The notes: a model not told the origin generated them from the sequence alone. 64,000 bases of DNA from Vogesella alkaliphila (GCF_014652475.1 NZ_BMYW01000010.1:1-64000), one strand, 5' to 3'; counted from the stretch's first letter, positions 26,171 through 36,510 are shown. Program-made: numbers and translations.

Positions 26171-27091
26171 TTATCCCGCCCGCCACGGGCGGCCGAGCGC
26201 GCTGCCCTGCGGTCCGCTGGCGGCCAGGTTTGCGGCGATCGCCTGCAGTGCCGGCCAGCGTGGGCCGCACCAGTGGGGCGCGATCAGCGTCGGCGCCTGC
26301 GCGGTGGCGGACACGCGATGGTAGACCACCTCGGGCGGGGTGTGACGGATCAGCTCGGCCGCCAGCGCGGCGTAGTGCTCCTGCGTCAGCGGGGCGATCT
26401 CGCCGCGGCGGTACTGCGCCGCCATGCGGCTGCCGCGCACGATCATCAGCGGGTGCAGCTTGAGCCCTTCCACGCCGATGTCCAGCACCGTGGCCAGCGT
26501 CTGCCTCACGTGGCGGTCGTCTTCGCCGGGCAGGCCGGCGATCAGGTGGGTGCAGACCTTCAGTCCGCGCCGGTGCGCGCGCTGTACCGCGTCGCGGTAG
26601 TCGGCGAGGCCGTGGCCGCGCCGGATCAGCGCCTGGGTGGCGTCGTGGGCGGTTTGCAGGCCCAGCTCCAGCCAGACTTCGTAGCCGCGCTGCTGGTAGC
26701 CGGCGAGCAGGTCGAGCGCGGCATCCGGCACGCAGTCGGGGCGGGTGCCGACGCACAGGCCGACGACGTCGCGCTGGCTCGCCGCCTCGTCGTACAGCGC
26801 CTTGAGCGTGGCCACCTCGGCGTAGGTGCTGGTATAGGCCTGGAAGTAGGCCAGGTAACGGCGGGCACGGTCGGTCTTGTGCTTCTCGCGGGTGATCTGC
26901 TCGGCGATGGACAGCGCGGCGCCCTCGCGGCCGAAGCTTTTCACGTTGCAGAAGGTGCAGCCGCCGCGGTCCAGCGTGCCGTCGCGGTTGGGGCAGGTGA
27001 AGTCGCCGGCCAGCGACAGCTTGTGCACCTTTTCCCCGAAACGGGTCTTCAGGTAGTGGCCGAAGGTATGAAGGTGGCGGGTCAGGTCCAT
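26171..27091 (-). CDS. YhcC-type radical SAM protein
   Basis: 306 aa, TIGR01212 (YhcC-like) family. The iron-sulfur cysteines are Cys33, Cys45 and Cys48 ([16 protein letters not shown]), the long-spaced motif of this family and of Elp3-like proteins. Other landmarks are [30 protein letters not shown] and [10 protein letters not shown]. The substrate is unknown. It stands alone between msrP and the small membrane protein gene. Confidence 0.9.
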   Translation of the reverse strand: MDLTRHLHTFGHYLKTRFGEKVHKLSLAGDFTCPNRDGTLDRGGCTFCNVKSFGREGAALSIAEQITREKHKTDRARRYLAYFQAYTSTYAEVATLKALYDEAASQRDVVGLCVGTRPDCVPDAALDLLAGYQQRGYEVWLELGLQTAHDATQALIRRGHGLADYRDAVQRAHRRGLKVCTHLIAGLPGEDDRHVRQTLATVLDIGVEGLKLHPLMIVRGSRMAAQYRRGEIAPLTQEHYAALAAELIRHTPPEVVYHRVSATAQAPTLIAPHWCGPRWPALQAIAANLAASGPQGSALGRPWRAG

Positions 27092-27175
27092 GCGCAGCCA
27101 GGGCTCGTCGGCAGAAAAGCCGGCAGTCTAGCGCCTTGGCCGCCGATGCGGAGTGAGCGGGATCAAGGCTGTCGA

Positions 27176-27355
27176 CTACAGCCGGATGCCGGCCAGATTC
27201 AGCAGCAGGAACAGCAGCGAGCTGCCCAGCAGCGCGATGGCGAGGGTACGGATGAAATCGCGGACGGTCTGGCGCTGTTCGCGGCTGAACAGCCAGCGGA
27301 TCAGCAGGAAAGCGGTGACAAACAGCAGGGCAAGCCGGAACAGGCGACCGATCAT
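27176..27355 (-). CDS. Small two-helix membrane protein
   Basis: About 59 aa from [13 protein letters not shown]. Two hydrophobic helices, near 3-19 and 35-55, flank a basic linker ([12 protein letters not shown]). A longer frame to 27430 exists, but its N-terminal part looks non-coding. It is divergent from metX. No function is known. It could be a spurious frame, but the paired hydrophobic helices and consistent G+C-rich third positions favour a real gene. Confidence 0.5.
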   Translation of the reverse strand: MIGRLFRLALLFVTAFLLIRWLFSREQRQTVRDFIRTLAIALLGSSLLFLLLNLAGIRL

Positions 27356-27445
27356 GGCGAAAAACCGCGAAAATTTGCAGGGAATGATTATTGGCGGCGT
27401 TGGCAGGCCTGTGCAAGCGTGCGTCGGCAAGCTAAGCTCTCTCCT

Positions 27446-27504
27446 TGCTCAGGAGCAGCCTTGAACGGGGACGGGCAGAGCCGAAAAGGCCGCCATTCCT
27501 GCCC
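27446..27504 (+). promoter_or_regulatory. Structured leader of metX-metW
   Basis: Upstream of the metX ATG are TGCTC/GAGCA (27446-27450 with 27453-27457). A larger arm pair, GGGCAG (27473-27478) with CTGCCC (27499-27504), encloses GCC-GAAAA-GGC (27480-27490). metX is often regulated by S-adenosylmethionine in other bacteria, but I cannot match this to a known riboswitch. Confidence 0.35.
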
Positions 27505-27529
27505 CCGCCGCCGATTACAAGAGGCAGTT

Positions 27530-28672
27530 ATGTCCAATCTTTCGTCATCCGTCGGCATCGTGACGCCACAGCATGCGGATTTTTCCACGCCGCTGCCGCT
27601 CAATAGCGGCCATGTGCTGGCGTCGTATCGCCTGACTTTTGAAACCTACGGCACGCTGAATGCCGCGCGCAGCAATGGCATTCTGATCTGCCACGCGCTG
27701 TCCGGGCATCACCACGTCGCCGGCCGCTACAGCGCCGACGACAAGGCCGCCGGCTGGTGGGACAACATGGTCGGCCCCGGCAAGCCGATCGACACCAACC
27801 GGTTTTTCGTGGTCGGGGTCAACAACCTCGGCGGCTGTCACGGCAGCAGCGGCCCGTCCAGCATTGATCCGGATTGCGGCCAACCCTGGGGCTCGCGCTT
27901 TCCGGTGGTGACGGTGCCGGACTGGGTCACCGCGCAGGCGCGCCTCGCCGACCGTCTCGGCATCGACCGCTGGGCGGCGGTGATCGGCGGCAGCCTGGGC
28001 GGCATGCAGGCGCTGCAGTGGAGCATCGACTACCCGGATCGCATCGCCCACGCGCTGGTGATCGCCTCGGCCCCCAAGCTGTCGGCGCAGAACATCGCCT
28101 TCAACGACGTGGCGCGGCAGGCGATCATTACCGACCCCGATTTCCTCGGCGGCGATTTCTACGCCCACGGCACCATCCCGCGCCGCGGCCTGCGTCTGGC
28201 GCGCATGCTGGGCCACATCACCTACCTGTCCGACGACGGCATGGGCGAGAAATTCGGCCGCATGCTGCGCTCCGGCGAGTACCAGTTCGGCTACGACGTC
28301 GAGTTCGAGATCGAGAGCTATCTGCGCTACCAGGGCGACAAGTTCTCCGACTACTTCGACGCCAACACCTATCTGCTGATGACCAAGGCGCTGGACTACT
28401 TCGACCCGGCCAAGGACTACGGCGGCGACCTGGTGGCGGCGCTGAAAAAGGCGACCGCCAGCTTCCTGGTGGCCAGCTTCACCAGCGACTGGCGCTTCTC
28501 GCCGGAACGCTCGCGCGAGACGGTGAAGGCGCTGATCGCCGCCGGCAAGCGCGTCTGCTACGGCGAGATCGAGTCGGTGCACGGCCACGACGCCTTCCTG
28601 ATGACCGACCAACCCTACGTCGACCTGATGCAGGCCTATCTGGACCGCGTGGCCGAGGAGGTGAACGCATGA
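27530..28672 (+). CDS. metX: Homoserine O-acetyltransferase
   Basis: 380 aa, alpha/beta hydrolase-fold MetX. It acylates homoserine as the first committed step of methionine synthesis. The nucleophile is Ser155 in [12 protein letters not shown], and the histidine lies in SVHGHDAFL. The [23 protein letters not shown] and FNDVARQAI segments are family hallmarks. The ATG at 27530 follows an AGAGGC ribosome site. The DCGQPWG codons contain a copy of the recurrent word. It overlaps metW by ATGA. Succinyl- rather than acetyl-transfer cannot be excluded from sequence. Confidence 0.94.
   Translation: MSNLSSSVGIVTPQHADFSTPLPLNSGHVLASYRLTFETYGTLNAARSNGILICHALSGHHHVAGRYSADDKAAGWWDNMVGPGKPIDTNRFFVVGVNNLGGCHGSSGPSSIDPDCGQPWGSRFPVVTVPDWVTAQARLADRLGIDRWAAVIGGSLGGMQALQWSIDYPDRIAHALVIASAPKLSAQNIAFNDVARQAIITDPDFLGGDFYAHGTIPRRGLRLARMLGHITYLSDDGMGEKFGRMLRSGEYQFGYDVEFEIESYLRYQGDKFSDYFDANTYLLMTKALDYFDPAKDYGGDLVAALKKATASFLVASFTSDWRFSPERSRETVKALIAAGKRVCYGEIESVHGHDAFLMTDQPYVDLMQAYLDRVAEEVNA
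27884..27895 (-). repeat. Copy of the recurrent word in metX
   Basis: TTGCGGCCAACC, encoding CGQP. Confidence 0.85.
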
Positions 28673-29265
28673 CGACACTGACAACATTGCGCCCCGACCT
28701 GCAGCTGATCGCCGACTGGGTGGCCCCGGCCAGCCGCGTGCTGGACCTCGGTTGTGGCGAGGGCGAGCTCTTGGCCTGGCTGCAGCAGCACAAGCAGGTC
28801 AAGGGCTACGGCGTCGATTTCGACGTGAACAACGTGGTGCGCTGTGTGAAGGCCGGCGTCAACGCCATCCAGGGCGACCTGGAGGCCGGCCTCGCCGAAT
28901 TCGAGGACCAGCGTTTCGAGCACGTGGTGCTGTCGCAGACCATCCAGGCGATGCAGCACACCGAGGAGATCCTGCTGGAGATGCTCAGGGTTGGCCGCGA
29001 GGCCATCGTCACCTTCCCCAACTTCGGCTACTGGCAGAACCGCTGGCAGATCCTGCAGGGCCACATGCCGGTGTCGGAAACCATCCCCTACCAGTGGTAC
29101 AACACCCCCAACATCCACTGGTGCATGCTGGGCGATTTCGAGAGCCTGTGCGCCAAGAACCACATCCGCGTGCTGGAGCGGGTGGTGATGGACCAGGGCA
29201 AGCGCGTGAGCTTCCTGCCCAATCTGCGCGGCAGTCTGGCGTTTTACCGCGTCGGCCGCGGCTGA
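28669..29265 (+). CDS. metW: Methionine biosynthesis protein MetW
   Basis: 198 aa, SAM-dependent methyltransferase fold with motif [16 protein letters not shown] near 24-38. MetW is co-transcribed with metX in many betaproteobacteria and is needed for or modulates MetX activity. Landmarks are [20 protein letters not shown] and the [16 protein letters not shown] segment. It overlaps the metX stop by ATGA. Confidence 0.94.
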   Translation: MTTLTTLRPDLQLIADWVAPASRVLDLGCGEGELLAWLQQHKQVKGYGVDFDVNNVVRCVKAGVNAIQGDLEAGLAEFEDQRFEHVVLSQTIQAMQHTEEILLEMLRVGREAIVTFPNFGYWQNRWQILQGHMPVSETIPYQWYNTPNIHWCMLGDFESLCAKNHIRVLERVVMDQGKRVSFLPNLRGSLAFYRVGRG

Positions 29266-29300
29266 CGCGCAACCGGCCGGGGTCCGCCCCCGGCGGCTTC

Positions 29301-29330
29301 AGGGCGCGTGATCCGCGCTCTTTTTATTTT
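29301..29330 (+). terminator. Probable metXW terminator
   Basis: GCGCG-TGATC-CGCGC with one-mismatch extension is followed by TCTTTTTATTTT. Confidence 0.6.
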
Positions 29331-29350
29331 GCAGGGACAGGAACGGGTAG

Positions 29351-30943
29351 ATGGCTGATTTTCGCAAGAGCGGCGCGTGGCGCATGTTGATGATCGGGGT
29401 GCTGGGCTTTGCCAGCGGCCTGCCGCTGGCGCTGTCCGGCACCGCGATGCAGGCGTGGCTGACGGTGGACGGCCTCGACGTCGCCACCATCGGCTTCCTG
29501 AGCCTGGTCGGGCTGCCGTACACCTTCAAGTTCCTGTGGGCGCCGCTGATGGACCGCTTCGAGCCGCCGTGGCTGGGGCGCCGCCGCGGCTGGCTGGTGC
29601 TGTCGCAGCTGGGCATCGCCGCCACGCTGGCGCTGATGTCCCAGACCTCGCCGGCGCACGGCATCCAGGCGTTCGCGCTGCTGGCGGTGCTGCTGTCCTT
29701 CCTGTCGGCGTCGCAGGACGTGGTGATCGACGCCTACCGCACCGACGTGCTGGCGCCGCAGGAGCGCGGCCTCGGCTCCTCGCTGGGGGTGTTCGGCTAC
29801 CGGCTGGCGATGATCCTGTCCGGCGGCATCGCCATGGTGTGGGCCGATCCGGTCAGCGGCAGCGGCCTGAACTGGAACGGCATCTACCTGCTGATGGCGG
29901 GGCTGATGCTGGCGGCGGCGCTGGTGTCGCTGCTGCTGGTGCCGGCGGTGCCGGCCGGCAACGTCGCGCCGCACAGCAACGCGCGCAACGACCTGAAAGG
30001 CTTTGTCGCGGTGCTGCTGGCGGTGGTGGTTGGCTACCAGTTCACCACCCGCGTTGGCGCGCCGCTGGCCGACGCCGTGCTGTCGCCGCTGTTCGGCAGC
30101 GCGGCGCCGGCTGCGGCCAACCTTGCGCCGCCGGTCAATCCGGACCAGAAAAAATGGGTCGACCTGCTGACGCTGCTGATCGGCATGGGGGTGACCATCC
30201 CGCTGGCGTGGTGGGCGGCGCGGCGCGCGCGTTTCGAGACGCTGAACCGCTCCTTGGGCAACTATTTCAGCATGGAGGCGGCCGGCGCCTTCCTGGCGCT
30301 GATCATCCTCTACAAGCTGGGCGACGCCTTTGCCGGCGCGCTGACCACCACCTTTTTGCTCAAGGGCGTCGGGTTTGCCCAGGCCGAGATCGGCGTGGTC
30401 AACAAGGTGATCGGCATCTGGCTGACCATCGTCGGCGCGCTGGCCGGCGGCGCGCTGATGATGAAGCTGGGGCTGTTCCGCTCGCTGCTCTTGTTCGGCG
30501 TGCTGCAGCTCTTGTCCAACCTCGGCTTCTGGCTGGTGGCGGTGTCGGGCAAGGGCGCCTGGGGCGGCTTCTCGCTGCCGCCGTTCGACTGGGGACTGGT
30601 GGCGCTGCACGAGGCCACCGCCGTCGACAACCTGCTGCTGTTCGCGGTCAGCATCGAGAACCTGACCGCCGGCATGGGCACCGCCGCCTTCGTCGCCTTC
30701 CTGATGGCGCTGTGCAACCAGAAGTTCACCGCCACCCAGTTCGCGCTGCTGTCGGCGTTTTCCGCCATCGGCCGCGTGTGGGTCGGGCCGATGTCCGGGG
30801 TGCTGGCCGAAAGCGTCGGCTGGCCGGTGTTCTTCCTATTCTCGACGGTGATGGCGCTGCCGGGGCTGCTGATGCTGGGCTATCTGCGCGGGCGCATCCA
30901 GGCGCTGGACGTGCCGCGCGGCGCGCTGCCGGCGGACGATTGA
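29351..30943 (+). CDS. ampG: AmpG-like muropeptide MFS permease
   Basis: 530 aa with about fourteen membrane helices. Hallmarks of AmpG are the N-terminal LGFASGLPLALSGTAMQAW, the LPYTFKFLWAPLMDRF loop and SASQDVVIDAYRTDVL. AmpG imports anhydromuropeptides for cell-wall recycling and in some bacteria triggers beta-lactamase induction. A long central loop (PLADAVLSPLFGSAAPAAANL) is looser than in short homologues. No ampR or ampC lies nearby. Confidence 0.9.
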   Translation: MADFRKSGAWRMLMIGVLGFASGLPLALSGTAMQAWLTVDGLDVATIGFLSLVGLPYTFKFLWAPLMDRFEPPWLGRRRGWLVLSQLGIAATLALMSQTSPAHGIQAFALLAVLLSFLSASQDVVIDAYRTDVLAPQERGLGSSLGVFGYRLAMILSGGIAMVWADPVSGSGLNWNGIYLLMAGLMLAAALVSLLLVPAVPAGNVAPHSNARNDLKGFVAVLLAVVVGYQFTTRVGAPLADAVLSPLFGSAAPAAANLAPPVNPDQKKWVDLLTLLIGMGVTIPLAWWAARRARFETLNRSLGNYFSMEAAGAFLALIILYKLGDAFAGALTTTFLLKGVGFAQAEIGVVNKVIGIWLTIVGALAGGALMMKLGLFRSLLLFGVLQLLSNLGFWLVAVSGKGAWGGFSLPPFDWGLVALHEATAVDNLLLFAVSIENLTAGMGTAAFVAFLMALCNQKFTATQFALLSAFSAIGRVWVGPMSGVLAESVGWPVFFLFSTVMALPGLLMLGYLRGRIQALDVPRGALPADD

Positions 30944-30977
30944 GCCACACCGCAAACCGATTCAAGGAGTCCGAAAC

Positions 30978-31304
30978 ATGAAAGGCAAGACCATGGCACT
31001 GGCGCTGCTGCTGGCGGCGGGCACGCTGCAGGCGCAGACGGTGGATCAGCAGCTGCTGGCGGCGCAGATGGCGTACCAGAGCGCCGACAGCCGGCTGGAG
31101 AGCGCGCGGCGGCAGAAACAGCAGGCGGAGGCGGAGCAAAGGTTGGCCGCACAGCGGCTGGAGCAGGCGCAGCAGCAGCTGGCGCAGGCCAATCTGCAGC
31201 TGCAGCACGCCGACAGCCAGTTGCTGGCGGCGGAGAGCGGCCTGCAGCAGGCGCAGCAGGTATTGAAGGACGCCTGGCAGCAGAAGGAAGCGGCGCAGCA
31301 GTAA
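30978..31304 (+). CDS. Small exported coiled-coil protein
   Basis: 108 aa. A signal peptide (MKGKTMALALLLAAGTLQAQ, cleavage after AQA) is followed by an almost continuous Gln/Ala/Leu-rich coiled coil to the C-terminus. It has no enzyme motif. AAGGAG lies upstream of the ATG. It is 34 bases after the ampG stop and may be co-transcribed. Codons for EQRLAA use CAA-AGG and carry a core copy of the recurrent word. Function unknown. Confidence 0.75.
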   Translation: MKGKTMALALLLAAGTLQAQTVDQQLLAAQMAYQSADSRLESARRQKQQAEAEQRLAAQRLEQAQQQLAQANLQLQHADSQLLAAESGLQQAQQVLKDAWQQKEAAQQ

Positions 31305-31322
31305 GTGCTGCTACGCCGCACA

Positions 31323-31348
31323 CCGGCCACGGCGAGCGCTGTGGCCGG
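31323..31348. terminator. G+C-rich hairpin between convergent genes
   Basis: CCGGCCAC (31323-31330) pairs with GTGGCCGG (31341-31348). No T-tract. It lies between the coiled-coil gene and pyrE, which converge. Confidence 0.5.
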
Positions 31349-31359
31349 CGCGGGCGATA

Positions 31360-32004
31360 TCAGGCGCCGACGCCGTACTGGGCGCGGTAGGCGCGCACCG
31401 CCTCCAGGTTGTCGGCCAGCTCCGGGCTGCCCTCGAGGAAGCCGAGCAGGTCTTGCAGGTTGGCGATCGCCACCACCGGCAGGTTGAAGTCGCGGGCCAC
31501 TTCCTGCACCGCCGACAGCTCGCCCGTGCCGCGTTCCATGCGGTCCAGCGCGATGGCGACGCCGGCCGGCTCGGCGCCGGCGGCACGGATCAGCTGCACC
31601 GACTCGCGCACCGAGGTGCCGGCGGAGATCACGTCGTCGATGATCAGCACCTTGCCCTTGAGCGGGGCGCCGACCAGGCTGCCGCCCTCGCCGTGATCCT
31701 TGGCTTCCTTGCGGTTGTAGGCGAACGGCACGTTGCGGCCCTGCTCCGCCAGCGCCATCGACGCGGCGGCGGCCAGGATGATGCCCTTGTAGGCCGGCCC
31801 GAAGATCATGTCGAACGCTACGCCGCTGCTGCTGATGGATTTTGCATAAAAACGCGACAGCTGCAGTACGCTGTCGCCATCATTGAACAGGCCGGCGTTG
31901 AAGAAGTACGGCGAGGTGCGTCCGGCTTTGGTGACGAATGCGCCAAAACGCAATACCTGCTTGCTCAGCGCAAAACGAATAAAATCCTGACGAAAATCGC
32001 TCAT
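31360..32004 (-). CDS. pyrE: Orotate phosphoribosyltransferase
   Basis: 214 aa. It joins orotate to PRPP to form OMP. The PRPP motif [14 protein letters not shown], the AYKGIILA segment and [13 protein letters not shown] loop are intact. Two ATGs compete: 32010 lies only 3 bases after GAGG, while 32004 has GAGG at 9 bases, so 32004 is chosen. It is divergent from the exonuclease III gene. Confidence 0.94.
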   Translation of the reverse strand: MSDFRQDFIRFALSKQVLRFGAFVTKAGRTSPYFFNAGLFNDGDSVLQLSRFYAKSISSSGVAFDMIFGPAYKGIILAAAASMALAEQGRNVPFAYNRKEAKDHGEGGSLVGAPLKGKVLIIDDVISAGTSVRESVQLIRAAGAEPAGVAIALDRMERGTGELSAVQEVARDFNLPVVAIANLQDLLGFLEGSPELADNLEAVRAYRAQYGVGA

Positions 32005-32079
32005 TTCCATATGCCTCTTTAATGATTAACACTTTGACGTGCCTGAAAAATTGCCGGCAAGGATACCACGGGAGACCCC

Positions 32080-32853
32080 ATGCTTCGAATCGTTTCCGCC
32101 AACCTCAACGGCATCCGCTCTGCCGACAAGAAGGGCTTTTTTGACTGGCTGGCCGGACACAATGCCGATTTTGTCTGCGTGCAGGAGCTGAAGGCGCAGG
32201 CCGGCGACCTGTCGCCGCGGATGCAGAATCCGGACGGCCTGACCGGCTACTTTCACTACGCCGACAAGAAGGGCTACAGCGGCGTCGGCATCTACACCCG
32301 CCATCAGCCGGACGCGGTCACCATCGGCCTCGGCGTGGACTGGATCGACGCCGAAGGCCGCTACCTGCAGGTCGATAGCGGCAACCTGTCGGTGATCTCG
32401 CTGTACCTGCCGTCCGGCTCCAGCAGCGACGAGCGCCAGGACGTGAAATTCCGCTTCCTCGACGTGTTCAAGCCGCACCTCGACCAGCTGCGCGCGCAGG
32501 GCCGCGACGTGGTGATCTGCGGCGACTGGAACATCGCCCACCAGGAGATCGACCTCAAGAACTGGAAGGGCAACGTCAAGAATTCCGGCTTCCTGCCGGA
32601 GGAACGCGCGTGGATGACGCAGCTGCTCGGCGACGGCTGGTGCGACGTGTGGCGCCGCCTGTATCCGGACGCGCCGGGCTACAGCTGGTGGAGCAACCGC
32701 GGCCAGGCCTACGCCAAGGACGTCGGCTGGCGCATCGACTACCACATCGTGACGCCGTCGCTGATGGCACAGGCGCGCAGCGCCAGCGTCTATAAAGATG
32801 AAAAGTTCTCCGACCACGCACCGTTGACGGTGGACTACGACAGGAGTGAGTGA
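32080..32853 (+). CDS. xthA: Exodeoxyribonuclease III
   Basis: 257 aa, exonuclease III/AP endonuclease family. Active-site segments are SANLNGIRSA, VQELKAQ (metal Glu), CGDWNIAHQEIDLKN (Asp and Asn), and the C-terminal WRIDYHIVTPSL with FSDHAPLTVDY (Asp-His). It cleaves abasic sites in base-excision repair. It overlaps or abuts the next gene and is probably co-transcribed with it. Confidence 0.95.
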   Translation: MLRIVSANLNGIRSADKKGFFDWLAGHNADFVCVQELKAQAGDLSPRMQNPDGLTGYFHYADKKGYSGVGIYTRHQPDAVTIGLGVDWIDAEGRYLQVDSGNLSVISLYLPSGSSSDERQDVKFRFLDVFKPHLDQLRAQGRDVVICGDWNIAHQEIDLKNWKGNVKNSGFLPEERAWMTQLLGDGWCDVWRRLYPDAPGYSWWSNRGQAYAKDVGWRIDYHIVTPSLMAQARSASVYKDEKFSDHAPLTVDYDRSE

Positions 32854-33449
32854 TGCTGGACGATGACGACGTGTTCCTGATTACCGTGCCCGGCTGGGGC
32901 AATTCCGGCGCCAGCCACTGGCAGAGCTACTGGGAGGTGCTGTATCCGCTGGCGCGGCGGGTGGAGCAGGACGACTGGCTGTACCCGACGCGCGACGCCT
33001 GGGTGCAAAGGTTGGCCGCCACGGTGGCGGACTGCGACGGCAAGGTGGTGATCGCCGCGCACAGTCTCGGCTGTCACGCCACGGTGGAGTGGCTGGGCCA
33101 GGCCAGCCTGCTGGAGCAGAAGAAGGTGAAGGGCGTGCTGCTGGTGGCGCCGCCGGCGCTGCCGATCACGCCGCAGCGCGCCGCCGCCAGTGGCGAGCTG
33201 CCGCCGGGAGCGCCGCTGCCCGACTTTGCCGGCTTTACCGCGCCGCGCGAACTGCGGCTGCCGGTGCCGGCACGGCTGGTGGCCAGCCACGACGACCTGT
33301 TCTGCGACTGGACCGAGGCGGAAGCGCTGGCGGCGTGCTGGCAGGTGCCGTTGCTCAGTGCCGGCAACAGCGGCCACATGGGCAGTGCCAGCCGTCTTGG
33401 CGACTGGAAGGCCGGCCAGCGCCTGATCCAGCAGCTGATTCTCGACTGA
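32853..33449 (+). CDS. RBBP9/YdeN-type alpha/beta hydrolase
   Basis: 198 aa. The fold is recognised by VPGWGNSGASHWQSYW near the N-terminus and the nucleophile elbow VIAAHSLGCHATVEWL (Ser). The acid (SHDDLFCDW) and histidine (NSGHMGSAS) follow near the end. RBBP9-type enzymes are serine hydrolases of unclear substrate. AGGAG lies just upstream of the ATG at 32853. A GTG at 32850 is also possible. VQRLAATV codons use CAA-AGG and hold a core copy of the recurrent word. Confidence 0.88.
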   Translation: MLDDDDVFLITVPGWGNSGASHWQSYWEVLYPLARRVEQDDWLYPTRDAWVQRLAATVADCDGKVVIAAHSLGCHATVEWLGQASLLEQKKVKGVLLVAPPALPITPQRAAASGELPPGAPLPDFAGFTAPRELRLPVPARLVASHDDLFCDWTEAEALAACWQVPLLSAGNSGHMGSASRLGDWKAGQRLIQQLILD

Positions 33450-33494
33450 GTGTGAGACTGAGCGCGGCCGCGCCTTGCGGCCAAGCTTGCATGG

Positions 33495-33521
33495 AAAATC
33501 CCCGCCGCGGCGGGGATTTTT
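33495..33521. terminator. Bidirectional terminator
   Basis: AAAATCCCCG (33495-33504) pairs with CGGGGATTTT (33511-33520) with T-runs on both sides. It serves the hydrolase gene (plus) and sseA (minus). A one-mismatch copy of the recurrent word (TTGCGGCCAAGCTT) lies at 33475-33488. Confidence 0.85.
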
Positions 33522-33545
33522 GTTGTGCAGACATTGAACAGGTTC

Positions 33546-34388
33546 TCAGGCGCCGGTGGCCACCGGTCGTGTCGGATCGCTGCACCATTCGCTCCACGAG
33601 CCGGCGTACAGCCGCGCGCCGCTGAGGCCGGCGTACTCCATCGCCAGCTTGTTGTGGCAGGCGGTGACGCCGCTGCCGCAGGACAGGATCACCTGTCCGG
33701 CCGGGGTGCCGTCCAGCAGCGCCAGCCATTCGTCGCGCAGCTGCGTGGCCGGCTTGAACAGGCCGTCGCTGCCGAGGTTGTGCATGAAGAAGCGGTTCTT
33801 GGCGCCGGGGATGTGGCCGCCGACCGGGTCCAGCGTCTCGTTCTCGCCGGCAAAGCGGTCCGGCGCGCGGGCGTCGACCAGCTGGTACTGCGGCGTGCAC
33901 AGGTTGGCCGCAATCTCGTCAAGCGTCACCACGCTTTCCTGCGGCGTGCCCATGCTGAAGCGGGTGGCGTTGCGTTCCGGCACGCCGGTGTCCAGCGCGC
34001 CGCCGGCCTGCTGCCACGCCTGGATGCCGCCATCCAGCACCGCGACATTGGCGTGGCCCAGCCAGCGCAGCAGCCACCAGGCGCGGGCGGCGACCATGCC
34101 GCCGGCGTCGTCGTAGGCCACCACCTGGGTCTCCGGGCCGATGCCCAGCGCGCCGAGGTTGACCGCCAGGCGCTGCCCGTCCGGCAGCGGATGACGGCCG
34201 TTGTTGCCGTTCTTGGTGCCGGACAGGTGGTAGTCGAGATGCAGGTAGTGCGCGCCGGGCAGATGGCCCTCGTCGTAGGCGGCACGGCCGAAGTCGGGAT
34301 CGTTGAGGCGGAAACGGCAGTCGAGCAGCACGGTGTGCTGCTCGTCCAGTTGTTGCAGTTGGCTGGCGGAAATCAGGGTGGTAAACAT
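33546..34388 (-). CDS. sseA: 3-mercaptopyruvate sulfurtransferase
   Basis: 280 aa with two rhodanese domains; only the second is catalytic (SCGSGVTACHN). The first carries DCRFRLNDPDFGRAAYDEGH. It transfers sulfur from 3-mercaptopyruvate to acceptors. The ATG at 34388 follows GAGGAGCG and is preferred over 34448. EIAANL codons hold a copy of the recurrent word. Thiosulfate sulfurtransferase activity is an alternative; the CGSGVTAC loop favours SseA. Confidence 0.92.
   Translation of the reverse strand: MFTTLISASQLQQLDEQHTVLLDCRFRLNDPDFGRAAYDEGHLPGAHYLHLDYHLSGTKNGNNGRHPLPDGQRLAVNLGALGIGPETQVVAYDDAGGMVAARAWWLLRWLGHANVAVLDGGIQAWQQAGGALDTGVPERNATRFSMGTPQESVVTLDEIAANLCTPQYQLVDARAPDRFAGENETLDPVGGHIPGAKNRFFMHNLGSDGLFKPATQLRDEWLALLDGTPAGQVILSCGSGVTACHNKLAMEYAGLSGARLYAGSWSEWCSDPTRPVATGA
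33901..33913 (+). repeat. Copy of the recurrent word in sseA
   Basis: AGGTTGGCCGCAA, read on the minus strand within IAANL. Confidence 0.85.
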
Positions 34389-34524
34389 CGACGCTCCTCG
34401 GACAGATGGTGACGGAGCCGCTTCATAGCCGGTCTGGAGGATGGACAAGACCGGCTGGGAAGTGGTTCTGGTTGGGGCACTGAAACGCGCCTCACCTTAC
34501 CACCCGCCTGCCAGGCCGGCAATG

Positions 34525-34938
34525 TCATTGCGCTATTGCGCCGCCCTGCAGTGCGTGGCGCAGCTGCGCGGCCAACGTTGGCGTACCGTGCGCCACGCCG
34601 TCGCGCATCGCCGCACCCCACAGCGGGTTGGGGAAGTGCTTGTCGTCGGCAAAGCGCGGGATCACGTGCCAGTGCAGGTGCGGCACCATGTTGCCGAAGC
34701 TGGCGAGGTTGATCTTGTCCGGGTTCAGCACGTCGCGCAGCGCCTGCTCGGTGCGCAGCACCCAGTCCAGCACGTGGGCGCGGTCGGCGCTGGAAAGGTC
34801 GGTCATCTCCTTGACGTGCTCGTGCCAGATCACGCGGCAGAACGCCGGGTAGTCGGCATCGGCCACCAGGATCACCCGCAGCCTGTCGTCGCGGTACAGG
34901 ATGTCGCCACCGTCCTGGTGGCACAGTTCGCATTGCAT
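34525..34938 (-). CDS. HIT family hydrolase
   Basis: 137 aa. The histidine triad is HLHWHVIPR with His87, His89 and His91. The N-terminal MQCELCHQDG has two cysteines that may bind zinc. HIT proteins hydrolyse nucleotide-phosphate bonds. The gene is alone between sseA and the exported-protein gene. Confidence 0.9.
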   Translation of the reverse strand: MQCELCHQDGGDILYRDDRLRVILVADADYPAFCRVIWHEHVKEMTDLSSADRAHVLDWVLRTEQALRDVLNPDKINLASFGNMVPHLHWHVIPRFADDKHFPNPLWGAAMRDGVAHGTPTLAAQLRHALQGGAIAQ

Positions 34939-34983
34939 GTGTTGTTCCTTTTCGGCAAAAGATTTGAGGCCAGAACGTACCGT

Positions 34984-35493
34984 TTACTCGGTTACAAGTG
35001 GGAAAAAGTCTGCAAAACGCACTGGTTTGATCTGCTTTGGCCCGAAGGTGCGGATATCTCCGGGCGCGACCACATGCAACTCCTGGAGAAGCCAGGTTTG
35101 CTGTAGGGAGTCCCAGCCGAATTTTTGCCTGATGTGTTGATTGTTGATGCTGTGAGACAAGCTAAACCAACCTGTTCCCACTGTTACTTCGTCAAACGGA
35201 TCGGAAAACCAGCCCTTGGGCAGGATCGCATGGTCGTTGCGCGCGGCGAGGGTCAGCTTGTCGTCGTCGCCGCGCAGCAACAGCAGCACCGGGCGTTCCT
35301 TGCTCTTGCCGTGCAGCATCAACAGTCCGTCCAACCGGTCGTCGTTGTTGAAATCGTTGGCTTGGTAACGCAGCGGCTGGAAGCCGGCGGGGATGAAGGC
35401 CGCCACTTCCGGCGGTACGCTTTCTTCTGCCTGGCTGGGCAGGCTGAATGCCAGGCACAGCGCCAGGACACGCCACAAGGTTGGCCGCAACAT
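34984..35493 (-). CDS. Exported protein of unknown function
   Basis: 169 aa. A signal peptide (MLRPTLWRVLALCLAFSL, cleavage near SQA) is followed by a domain with ANDFNNDDRLDGLLML. That resembles a short FG-GAP or EF-hand-like acidic repeat. WFSLSHSINNQHIRQKF appears later. It begins 2 bases after the hemF stop, so it is likely in an operon with hemF. The ATG is overlapped by the recurrent word, so LRPTL directly follows the start. Confidence 0.75.
   Translation of the reverse strand: MLRPTLWRVLALCLAFSLPSQAEESVPPEVAAFIPAGFQPLRYQANDFNNDDRLDGLLMLHGKSKERPVLLLLRGDDDKLTLAARNDHAILPKGWFSDPFDEVTVGTGWFSLSHSINNQHIRQKFGWDSLQQTWLLQELHVVAPGDIRTFGPKQIKPVRFADFFPLVTE
35477..35490 (+). repeat. Perfect 14-base copy of the recurrent word at a start codon
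   Basis: AAGGTTGGCCGCAA, in reverse immediately after the minus-strand ATG (35493). It encodes LRPTL of the signal peptide. Confidence 0.9.
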
Positions 35494-35495
35494 GT

Positions 35496-36431
<936 letters not shown>

Positions 36432-36510
36432 TCAACAAGCGCCGATTGTAGCAAAAGCGCCGGCTGTCGCCGCCGTGGTGTGATCATTGACCGGGCAACA
36501 CGCCGACAAC

